From: Schistocephalus solidus
Taxonomy: Eukaryota; Platyhelminthes; Cestoda; Diphyllobothriidea; Diphyllobothriidae
Assembly: GCA_017591395.1 (NCBI GenBank)
Contig: WEDG01005251.1
Coordinates: forward strand, 1 to 64,000
Length of the DNA stretch: 64,000 nt
Direction of reading: 5' to 3'
Under the pieces are notes generated by a model. It was not told the origin of the DNA and made no database searches. It saw only the letters and a list, made by a program, of their open reading frames with translations. The translations under genes and the position numbers were made by a program. Positions 26,401 through 38,400 of this stretch are shown here, piece after piece. Every line of letters begins with the position of its first letter. Position 1 is the first letter of the stretch.

Positions 26401-29400
26401 AAGACAAGGGGAGACCGGAATGGCCATTTCTGGCTTATTAGCCGTCATCAGCCAGTCATACCCAATCCCAAGTGTGGAACACCTGGGATTCGAACCCGCG
26501 ACCTTTGGTATTTGGGTCGAACGCTCTACCATTGAGCCACGGGCTCGTTGCTTTGTCGGTTGCGATCGGGAATATGATGATAGTGTGTGGCTCACCGATC
26601 TGCTTAAGGAACATTTATGTTCCGTTGTGCCCTGGAACTCAGACTAGAGTACTCACAGGCAGTCGCATAGCGACGTGTAGCATATGTTGATAATGTGGAA
26701 CCGACAAAGACAAGGGGAGACCGGAATGGCCATTTCTGGCTTATTAGCCGTCATCAGCCAGTCATACCCAATCCCAAGTGTGGAACACCTGGGATTCGAA
26801 CCCGCGACCTTTGGTATTTGAGTCGAACGCTCTACCATTGAGCCACGGGCTCGTTGCTTTGTCGGTTGCGATCGGGAATATGATGATAGTGTGTGGCTCA
26901 CCGATCTGCTTAAGGAACATTTATGTTCCGTTGTGCCCTGGAACTCAGACTAGAGTACTCACAGGCAGTCGCATAGCGACGTGTAGCATATGTTGATAAT
27001 GTGGAACCGACAAAGACAAGGGGAGACCGGAATGGCCATTTCTGGCTTATTAGCCGTCATCAGCCAGTCATACCCAATCCCAAGTGTGGAACACCTGGGA
27101 TTCGAACCCGCGACCTTTGGTATTTGAGTCGAACGCTCTACCATTGAGCCACGGGCTCGTTGCTTTGTCGGTTGCGATCGGGAATATGATGATAGTGTGT
27201 GGCTCACCGATCTGCTTAAGGAACATTTATGTTCCGTTGTGCCCTGGAACTCAGACTAGAGTACTCACAGGCAGTCGCATAGCGACGTGTAGCATATGTT
27301 GATAATGTGGAACCGACAAAGACAAGGGGAGACCGGAATGGCCATTTCTGGCTTATTAGCCGTCATCAGCCAGTCATACCCAATCCCAAGTGTGGAACAC
27401 CTGGGATTCGAACCCGCGACCTTTGGTATTTGAGTCGAACGCTCTACCATTGAGCCACGGGCTCGTTGCTTTGTCGGTTGCGATCGGGAATATGATGATA
27501 GTGTGTGGCTCACCGATCTGCTTAAGGAACATTTATGTTCCGTTGTGCCCTGGAACTCAGACTAGAGTACTCACAGGCAGTCGCATAGCGACGTGTAGCA
27601 TATGTTGATAATGTGGAACCGACAAAGACAAGGGAGACCGGAATGGCCATTTCTGGCTTATTAGCCGTCATCAGCCAGTCATACCCAATCCCAAGTGTGG
27701 AACACCTGGGATTCGAACCCGCGACCTTTGGTATTTGGGTCGAACGCTCTACCATTGAGCCACGGGCTCGTTGCTTTGTCGGTTGCGATCGGGAATATGA
27801 TGATAGTGTGTGGCTCACCGATCTGCTTAAGGAACATTTATGTTCCGTTGTGCCCTGGAACTCAGACTAGAGTACTCACAGGCAGTCGCATAGCGACGTG
27901 TAGCATATGTTGATAATGTGGAACCGACAAAGACAAGGGGAGACCGGAATGGCCATTTCTGGCTTATTAGCCGTCATCAGCCAGTCATACCCAATCCCAA
28001 GTGTGGAACACCTGGGATTCGAACCCGCGACCTTTGGTATTTGAGTCGAACGCTCTACCATTGAGCCACGGGCTCGTTGCTTTGTCGGTTGCGATCGGGA
28101 ATATGATGATAGTGTGTGGCTCACCGATCTGCTTAAGGAACATTTATGTTCCGTTGTGCCCTGGAACTCAGACTAGAGTACTCACAGGCAGTCGCATAGC
28201 GACGTGTAGCATATGTTGATAATGTGGAACCGACAAAGACAAGGGGAGACCGGAATGGCCATTTCTGGCTTATTAGCCGTCATCAGCCAGTCATACCCAA
28301 TCCCAAGTGTGGAACACCTGGGATTCGAACCCGCGACCTTTGGTATTTGAGTCGAACGCTCTACCATTGAGCCACGGGCTCGTTGCTTTGTCGGTTGCGA
28401 TCGGGAATATGATGATAGTGTGTGGCTCACCGATCTGCTTAAGGAACATTTATGTTCCGTTGTGCCCTGGAACTCAGACTAGAGTACTCACAGGCAGTCG
28501 CATAGCGACGTGTAGCATATGTTGATAATGTGGAACCGACAAAGACAAGGGGAGACCGGAATGGCCATTTCTGGCTTATTAGCCGTCATCAGCCAGTCAT
28601 ACCCAATCCCAAGTGTGGAACACCTGGGATTCGAACCCGCGACCTTTGGTATTTGAGTCGAACGCTCTACCATTGAGCCACGGGCTCGTTGCTTTGTCGG
28701 TTGCGATCGGGAATATGATGATAGTGTGTGGCTCACCGATCTGCTTAAGGAACATTTATGTTCCGTTGTGCCCTGGAACTCAGACTAGAGTACTCACAGG
28801 CAGTCGCATAGCGACGTGTAGCATATGTTGATAATGTGGAACCGACAAAGACAAGGGGAGACCGGAATGGCCATTTCTGGCTTATTAGCCGTCATCAGCC
28901 AGTCATACCCAATCCCAAGTGTGGAACACCTGGGATTCGAACCCGCGACCTTTGGTATTTGAGTCGAACGCTCTACCATTGAGCCACGGGCTCGTTGCTT
29001 TGTCGGTTGCGATCGGGAATATGATGATAGTGTGTGGCTCACCGATCTGCTTAAGGAACATTTATGTTCCGTTGTGCCCTGGAACTCAGACTAGAGTACT
29101 CACAGGCAGTCGCATAGCGACGTGTAGCATATGTTGATAATGTGGAACCGACAAAGACAAGGGGAGACCGGAATGGCCATTTCTGGCTTATTAGCCGTCA
29201 TCAGCCAGTCATACCCAATCCCAAGTGTGGAACACCTGGGATTCGAACCCGCGACCTTTGGTATTTGAGTCGAACGCTCTACCATTGAGCCACGGGCTCG
29301 TTGCTTTGTCGGTTGCGATCGGGAATATGATGATAGTGTGTGGCTCACCGATCTGCTTAAGGAACATTTATGTTCCGTTGTGCCCTGGAACTCAGACTAG

Positions 29401-32400
29401 AGTACTCACAGGCAGTCGCATAGCGACGTGTAGCATATGTTGATAATGTGGAACCGACAAAGACAAGGGAGACCGGAATGGCCATTTCTGGCTTATTAGC
29501 CGTCATCAGCCAGTCATACCCAATCCCAAGTGTGGAACACCTGGGATTCGAACCCGCGACCTTTGGTATTTGAGTCGAACGCTCTACCATTGAGCCACGG
29601 GCTCGTTGCTTTGTCGGTTGCGATCGGGAATATGATGATAGTGTGTGGCTCACCGATCTGCTTAAGGAACATTTATGTTCCGTTGTGCCCTGGAACTCAG
29701 ACTAGAGTACTCACAGGCAGTCGCATAGCGACGTGTAGCATATGTTGAAATGGTGGAACCGACAAAGACAAGGGAGACCGGAATGGCCATTTCTGGCTTA
29801 TTAGCCGTCATCAGCCAGTCATACCCAATCCCAAGTGTGGAACACCTGGGATTCGAACCCGCGACCTTTGGTATTTGAGTCGAACGCTCTACCATTGAGC
29901 CACGGGCTCGTTGCTTTGTCGGTTGCGATCGGGAATATGATGATAGTGTGTGGCTCACCGATCTGCTTAAGGAACATTTATGTTCCGTTGTGCCCTGGAA
30001 CTCAGACTAGAGTACTCACAGGCAGTCGCATAGCGACGTGTAGCATATGTTGATAAGGTGGAACCGACAAAGACAAGGGAGACCGGAATGGCCATTTCTG
30101 GCTTATTTGCCGTCATCAGCCAGTCATACCCAATCCCAAGTGTGGAACACCTGGGATTCGAACCCGCGACCTTTGGTATTTGAGTCGAACGCTCTACCAT
30201 TGAGCCACGGGCTCGTTGCTTTGTCGGTTGCGATCGGGAATATGATGATAGTGTGTGGCTCACCGATCTGCTTAAGGAACATTTATGTTCCGTTGTGCCC
30301 TGGAACTCAGACTAGAGTACTCACAGGCAGTCGCATAGCGAGGTGTAGCATATGTTGATAAGGTGGAACCGACAAAGACAAGGGAGACCGGAATGGCCAT
30401 TTCTGGCTTTTTAGCCGTCATCAGCCAGTAATACCCAATCCCAAGTGTGGAACACCTGGGATTCGAACCCGCGACCTTTGGTATTTGAGTCGAACGCTCT
30501 ACCATTGAGCCACGGGCTTCATAGAACGCAGCAGACAACCGAAGCAAGTTATAAGACCAGTGATAGAACCACCGAAAGTGTGGCGGGCAATACCATATGT
30601 CGAGAACGTATCTGAAGCTGTTGCTCGTCTCTTACAACCACTGGGGATAGGCGTCGCCCACAAACCTGAGGCGACGATAAGACATCTGGTTATGAGACTT
30701 AAGGCCCCCCTGTCACGCGGCGAAACGGCGAACGTCGTCTATCGTGTTCAGTGCGGTTCCTGTGAGGCGAACTATGTCGGAGAGACTGGTAAGCGACTAC
30801 AGACCCGCATGAGTGAGCACGCGAGGGCCGTAAGAAGGATGGATCAGCTCTCGTTGGTGGCGGAACACTGTGCAGCCTCTGGACACACTTTTTCTTTCCA
30901 GGACGCCGAAATCCTAGGCCGAGGTATCGACCAAACAGACAGAGAAACGCTCGAAGCCTGGCACACCGTACCTTCTTCCATTAACCGTTGTACGATTCTC
31001 CCGGCGGCCTACCAGGCCTTACGAGTGCGGCTCAATCAACAGAATCGCAGGCAAGAAGTCACACTGTTGGCGGTCGCAAGCAACCGCATAACGAGCCAGA
31101 ACACATGCCTGAGTGAACCTAGGCCACGCACCAACACATTCGAGGGGATAACAGCGGAGAACGCAAACCAGCAAGACCTCCGGCCAGGCATGAACGTGGA
31201 CGCAGGTGAACTTAGTTTGCGCACGAAAATCGATGATGAGCGTCTCCAACCCGATAGGAACGGAGACACCGGCAATGACTCAGCAACCACCGATGAGCCG
31301 TGCACGGACAGATTCAAACGAGGGACGAGAAACAGACATGCGGGTCCGGTACACCAAACGCGGGCAATGCAGACGAGGTCAATGACACTTGCCATCCCGA
31401 CACAGCCCCCAGGCGAGGCGAGGGAGAATAAAAATCAATGATCAGCAGGACAGCAACTAACACCCCCACCCCCCTGCAGTGCATCCTGCACGAATAGCTG
31501 TAGAGTCAGCATGTTCAGAACCCATAAATACTGTGAGGCGCCGTACTGAACCTACCTCCGACGATGGAATCTTGTTTGATTTTGTAACGTCAGGATATTA
31601 AACCTATTGTTCCCGTGATCGCCTCTTCTTCTGATATATATATAGGGCGCATAACATTACAAAGCAAATTTTTTATAAATGTCATACTTTATAAGCAGGC
31701 ATCCTAAAGTGACCGATGTACTTTGAGATTATCTTGCAAGATCTTGCAACCATGGATAGAAAATCTTCTTTACTGTATATTGTGATGAAAAGCTCATTGG
31801 ATTACTCAGGGTTCACTGACTACACTACGGAGTCACTGATACTCGAAGATGGATCCCTTGCTAGAAGAGACGTTGTAGGCTGTAGTGATTGTATTTTGCC
31901 TAGTTTCCTAGTTGAATTGATAAAGCTCTGACCTTCTATTCTCCAGCCGGATTGGTGAAGGTCACGGTACTTGCAATATTAAGTGCTTAAAGTTCTGCAA
32001 CCGGTTATGCGTTTGGTGACCCTTCTTATAAGCCTGTTCAACCAGCGCTGCCACCAAACGACACATTTCCATACTATTTAGTCGACATCATCGTACCACC
32101 GGTTAAATCACGGCATCTAAAATTCGATGTGAAATTCGGCTGGAGTCGCGAATGAAAATTCCGCTTTATTTCGAGTAGTTGGTTAAAGATTAATCGTGGA
32201 CCCTCAACAGAACTGGCAGACTTTAGCCTCAAATGCACATTGGGGCCAAAGTATGCCTAGGGCTCATGAAATATTCTAACTAGATATGACATTCGCTGGG
32301 CATTTTATGCGCAGACTTAACCTTAAACTATTAGCCGATGAGTTTAACTCCCAAAAAATTGTATCAGTTAAGGAACGATTTACTGACTGAAAACAATAGT

Positions 32401-35400
32401 TTTGTACTCTTTCTGAAAACTCATTTAACATTGTTTTTAACAAATGCATTTTTTACGATTGGTGATTTAATGCTAACCACCTTAAGTGGAAACAAGTTGA
32501 TCCCATGTTCCACTTCCACTTGATGCTGCTGTTCAACAATTACTTTTAATGGAAGACAGCTGCGAAGCAGCCAGTATTGAAACTTGTTTTTATTCTCACG
32601 AAAATTTTCGATTTTCCGATTTTTCCGATTTTTCAGAGAGGACGAAAAATGCCGGGTTCAGGTGCTAATCACAAGCAGCAAATAAAAAAATTCACGTTGC
32701 AAAGGTCAACTCTTGCTCTTCTTAGCTACAAAAAGAGGCAGAGCGACAAGAAATTATACAATTTTGTGCCCTGCAAGTTTCCATGCTTTTTTAGTGACAT
32801 GGGTAGTGAACATCACCATCTCTTTAGGGGCCATTCTTACCGAAACCTATACACCTGCATATTTTTATGCCTCATTGTGCGAAATGCTCAAATACCCTTG
32901 AAAAATTCAATTAAACATTTTTACATCTGCTCATACAGGGATTTCTTTTCCGTTCATTTTTAGAGTGCTCGTGGAGGTAACCAGTCAAAACAACGAAGAT
33001 GTCAAATTCACTCAAGACGACTACAAGTTCTTCACTGTCACCTACAGTCCGGTGGGTAGTATTGTCGGCAAGGTTACAATTCTCAATGCCCCACAGAACA
33101 GCGATCCAGAGGGTCTTGGACGGTGTGGTTACTCTATTCGTTCGGGCGATATGGTCCCCTTCACCATCGACTCGCAGGGTAGGCTGCACTGCTGATCACA
33201 CGTTTTTCAACTTTTTGCAATGTTAGACTAGAAATTAAAGCCTGCTCGCCTGATTTGTTGTCGTACGCATGCCTTTCCCCTAAACCATTTGCTGAGTGCT
33301 AACCTGCAAAACGTTCATGTGCCGTTTATGTCTTTGCAGGCGTTCTTCGCGTGAGCAGAGTTTTGACATCCAGTTCACCGAGAGCCTTCCGCTTCCAAGT
33401 CCAGTTTACTGACTGTCTGGCTAGAACACAGATGAGTAAATACACGACAGTCGAAGTGGAATTAATTCAAACCAGCTGCCAGTCCAAGTGGGAAGGTAAG
33501 ACTTACGCTTTGCATTATAGCGGTGATTTGTCTAGCCTCACAGTCAGATAGATAGATTGGACTCCTTTCTGGTTACTTTTCGGCACCTTTGAATACACAA
33601 ATCAGCCTGACTTTAGTTCATTCAAGAAAACAACATGAAGTACCGCTTTCGGATGCAACTACACGTTCATATCCGCAAGAAAACTGTAGTGGACGTGTTA
33701 TGGTGATAAACTAACAAACCGATTAGTCTTCAGCATATCGCTCGATAAATAAATTTACCTACTAAAGTTGTAGAGTAGTTTTGTATCTTGGGAATTTTAT
33801 GTTTTTTCTATTGCTGTAAAAATTTTCTTCCCGATGATCACACACCTCCTCCTCCGTTTCTACGCCAAAACGACGCAAATGAAAGGTTGCATTTATGCGA
33901 TAAGTCAGCTTAATTTTTTCTTCCTTCCGTTCCGCCAGGTCTTCCACAAAAAATTGACGTGAATCCAAACCGACAACGACCCGAACGCCTGCTCTGGCCG
34001 CCTACCTTCTCGCTGCACACTTGTGGGGAGGGTTGCGTAAATCCCACGATTCAGGCCGAGCTCAGCCTTCACTCTACCAGACCGGATCTGCCCCTGGTCA
34101 CGGCCACCACCCCCAGCTGCCAGCACGACCCGGAGAGTTTGAATCAGCAGCGAAAACTCTGTGGTAGGTTTTTGGGCGCAAAACGATGTCAACTGTCGGG
34201 CTACTGCTCCAGGTGCGCTTGTGTTCGCATGCTGTGGGGGAGGGAGGGAGCTGGCTGCGGAGTGTGAGAGATACCACTGCTGCAAGTAATGCAACAGAGG
34301 GTTCCATCAAACTCTCAGCCCTGCTACATTCTTAAAAGTGTCGTAACCTGGGCAGGTGGGGCAGTCATCCATCTATTTTGACGGCAGGATGGCGCACAGG
34401 CGCCTTCGCGTTGCTTTACAGCTCCATTCTAGAACCAGCGCCGGCAGTAGGATAACAGCCGAAAATCAATACTCCGTGGTGAGCCCGTAATTCAGTTATT
34501 AGAGAGTTTGTCGTCCGAGGTTCATATTGCCAATCCCCCTGCTTGTATTTGGTGTAGAGCCAGGAACGATAATTCTTGTCTGCTCATAAATTTTTTGTAG
34601 ACCATCTAAAAAATTACTGACAAACTTTTAGTTAATCGTGATAATTCATGGCTGATCCGCGCAAGTCATTTCACTGCAATAATTGCGCATTTTCTATGTA
34701 TTGACTATCGGAAACCTACATAATTTCAATGCGGTTTCTTCTTCACGTATTACTGTAGAGTTAATTAGCAATCTAACGTTTCCAATGGCGCTCTATATTA
34801 CAACTTCTGTCTTAATTTTGAAGCATTTTTTCCGGGTATGAATTTGAAACAGGCGTATACAACAGGATTTATTGGTACCAAAATATTTCTTGACAATTTA
34901 ACCCGTCTTTGCATAACACAGATAACGAATGAAAGTAGACAGCAGTTTGAATTTACAGAAAATCAATACATAACAGAAAGGGTCAGGGGTCAACGTAAAG
35001 AATAATCAGGTCAACGCGTTAGCTTAAAACTTCAGAGGAAATAAAATAAAATAACACAGCTCACAGCCATCAAAAAATCAAAAGTTTTATGCTAACACGT
35101 TGACGCGATTATTCTTTACGTTGGCCTCTGACCTTTGTGGTTATGTATTGATTTTCTGTTAATTGAAATTGCTGTCTACTCTTTTTGTTATCTGTGTTAT
35201 GCAAAAACGGGTTAAGTCGTCAAAAAAATTGTTGTTATAAATAAATCCTGCTGTCTACGCCTGTTTTACGTTCAGTTTTGAATACTGATCTACATTTAAA
35301 TAGTAATTTTTCTGCGATTATATACTATTGAGTTGCTGCCATTAGCGTTACGGATTTGACTAAAGTAGTTGGAATCGGCGTACGGCCTCTGCAAATGAAA

Positions 35401-38400
35401 CTTGCTCATGACTCCGGAAAATTGGGCCCTAATCCCCATTTTTCACGTCTTAATGTTCCAATTTTATTGCATAATTTCTTACCGTAAAAAGCCCGCTGAT
35501 GTAACTATACACTATATAATCTAATAACCCTCAGGCGTATGCCCGAAATATTAAAGTGTAATTTTTATCAAATGAATTCAGATAAAAATATTGGTTCCTG
35601 GACCGAGGATTGTTAAGAACCACTTTATAAAAGGGTATTTGTATTGATTTTGTATCCAAAACTGCAAGTCCAACTTCTTTTGTCGAATTTTTTGGAGAAA
35701 TCTTCGTATCTCTCTTATATTTATTATTGTGACTTGGTAAAGATGCATGTTTTGTCTACTGAAAAGTGACTTCGGTGATCGAACCGGAGCGTAGTAACTT
35801 CCGTAGGTGTGTCCTGGTGCTATACGTGCGTTTAACAGTTTAGGTCGCCCTCTCAAATAAACTCTGCAATCGTAGAATACTCTCGCGTTTCAAGACATGT
35901 TTTAAAGTCGATAAGTAAACCCTGCAGAGCAAATAAACTGCAAACCCTTGGGCTTGGGCATGTACAGGCGACCTTTTGTAACTGTCAGGTTCAGCCATTA
36001 GACATATCCCAAAAAACCCCATATTGGGTTCTTGGTCAGAATCCTGCATCGCGTTTTGGCCTAAATATCATGAAGGTCAACCTGAAGCCCTACTAAGTCA
36101 TTTTAGTAATAATTTTATCCAGATGTAGGGTATTTTCTAGCTGGCACGCATCTTCATGTGAAGAAGAGCAAGCTTGCTTACGCGTACTCGCATTTGCCTT
36201 ACAACCAGTCCTAGGAAATTTTGTCGCCAAGTTCTTCCCCTTCACGGATTTGGTAGATGTCTCAAACCTCTCGAAAGCATGCCTTTTGGCTCCGCCCTGT
36301 ATCGACGGGATTTCCCAGGCTCCTTTCCTATCACCTAAACCTGCCACAACTGTGTTGATTTTTCAACGCGGACTGATTGATCCCCCCCTTCCCCGCTGCT
36401 GTGTTATTTTTTCTTGCTACTTCAGACGTTAATCCTGACACCATCGTCAATCTCCTGCCCTCCACGAACACCAGCCTGGACATGCAGCTTATTCCACCGA
36501 GCATCGGGGCGCCGCCTGAGGTCCTGGCCGTCTCATCAGCCCTGCGTTTCGACGCCAGTGCGCATACGGTTTGGAGAGTTGATGCTGAACAGTTGCGTCT
36601 GGCTGCCAGAGCTCACCAGCTTCGCCTCACTGGTGATTCCTTCCTTCCCCCCGTGGAGGATATTCTGCCAAGTAACCTATTTGAACGTGACTTTACGTTC
36701 TCATTCTGGCTGCGTCGGAGGCGACAGCAACGCCAGGGGATGAGGTCTAGCATGGAGACTACGGATCCCGACGAATACGAGACCGTTCTTTGCAGTCAAG
36801 AGGACAGCGGTGGGTTCCCGTTTTAACCCTAAATGCACAGTAAGCTCTTCGGGTTCGTTTGTCCACTTAAGCCAGCCAGTGTGCGAGATTTGAAATCGGA
36901 TGCAGTTGGTTGTTGGATCAAATACGCCTGCTGATCGATCCACATACGAGATAAATAAATATCATACTTACGTTCAATCGGCTTTCGTTGCTCAGACCTT
37001 TTCTCAGGAGGAAATAAGGACGCTTCGATGGTAAGTAGGTGATCACCGATCGTTAACAGGACTCACTCGTTCCGTCGTGCCTTGGGGCTCACTCTCCAGC
37101 CCCGCCAGCAGCCAGAGGGTGGCTAAGTAGATAGGCAGAATAACATAGCTGATAAAGACAAGGGAGACTGGAATAGCCATTTCTGGCTTATTAGCCGTCA
37201 TCATCCAGCCACTCCCAATCCCAGGCGCTGCGGTACCCACTGCTCACAGAAAAGTTTTACTCTCTTGTGCATCTCGAAATTTTCAGAAGAAGGTAATAAT
37301 TCTTCCAGTTGTCTCCCCTTAATTCCTGATGGGGATTCTATAAAACATTTCCACATATATACAATTAGAAGATGACATAATTGGCTGCATAATGAGTATA
37401 GAAATCATCATTCTTATTCATTCTTTATACAAAATTGTATGCATTGAAAATCACAGTAAACCTCATTTTACTTAATAAATGCCTGAAATAACTTAAGAGT
37501 ATGCTACATGTTAATCAGTATTATTACTCCAGTTACAAATGTTTATTGAATCAGAACATGTTTCTGAATAATGGTCAATATTACATGAGATAGGCCAGCT
37601 ACGGCGTGTAATAAAAACTTCCTCAAAATTTTCCCCACCAAATGTGTTGTTTTTTATTAACACGCCGAAACTCCAGAGAGCCCTTAATTTATTTCATCAA
37701 ATTTGATCATCAAGAGATAATTATACCGCCGTTTTTTTCGTGTAATGTCCCAAATCCAAGGTCTAAGTAGCCGCTCCAATTAATTTTGTACCTTTTAAGT
37801 TATAACTGATGATCGACCTCCATCGTTGAGGCTGCTTGCTTTCTACTGAGCCTTTGACCACATAAGCAGGCGGACCGAAATTCTTTTAGTCTCTGGACAC
37901 CATTTTGATTAAAGAAAGTCAAAAATTATTAGTTTACCTTTGCGAACAGGCACGTATCAATATATTCGTTTCACAGGCCCTCTGTTAAGCATTTAAAATT
38001 AAAAAAATATTTTGTACTCATATGCTCAAGGCTCCTTTCGTACCCCGGTCGTCACGCAGTCCATCCAAGATAAATACTCAAATGCAAGAAACAGAACTCG
38101 TCAGAAATATGCACCTTTTCCACCGGATCACCAGGGTTTTACGCACTTTCATTTTTTGACACGATAATAGAAATATGTCTGCTGCGGCTGTGCTCAACTA
38201 ACGGCTGCCCTCCTCCTCTCTCCGGCCACCTCCTGAGGCAGATTTATGCTTGTCCTCTTCTTGCATCTACCTTCTTACGGACACGATTGGTTTTGCATCT
38301 GGTTCTCACAAAAGATCGCGCATTGTCGCGCGGGAGGGCGGCGTCCGACGCAGTGATACCAGTCCTGCAATAAAACTATATGAAAAAATAAGTTAAAGTT

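Larger units (their letters stand above)
20463..30518 (-). repeat. Tandem array of about 33 tRNA-derived, hammerhead-bearing SINE units (305-306 bp)
   Basis: The tRNA-like block recurs 33 times, from 20658 to about 30445, at 306-bp steps, with 305-bp steps where AAGGGG is AAGGG. Interior units are nearly identical. On the minus strand a unit reads: tRNA-like head with A and B boxes, hammerhead-like block, CTTGTCTTTGTCGGTTCCA, a region with a GGAACATTTATGTTCC hairpin, and CGATCGCAACCGACAAAGC. Edge units carry AAGGTGG and AAGGGAGA, whereas interior units carry AATGTGG and AAGGGGAGA. The array fills 10 kb of calsyntenin intron 3, antisense to the gene. The many identical 72-, 82- and 89-codon frames are by-products. 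Long tandem SINE/satellite arrays with hammerheads are known from schistosome SM-alpha; whether this is the same lineage cannot be told here. Confidence 0.95.

Noticed and set aside
20658..30358. Dozens of identical 72-, 82- and 89-codon open frames on both strands
   Set aside because: They recur at the 306-bp period of the SINE array, lie across tRNA-like and ribozyme segments, and have no protein features. They are shadows of a non-coding repeat.
20463..30518. CRISPR array or functional tRNA gene cluster
   Set aside because: Units are contiguous 306-bp copies without unique spacers, in a eukaryotic intron. The tRNA-like part has mismatched anticodon and T stems, so it is a SINE head rather than a working tRNA.
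31019..31395. Minus-strand frames opposite the Penelope-like ORF
   Set aside because: They are antisense shadows of a long GC-rich coding frame that has clear GIY-YIG motifs on the plus strand.
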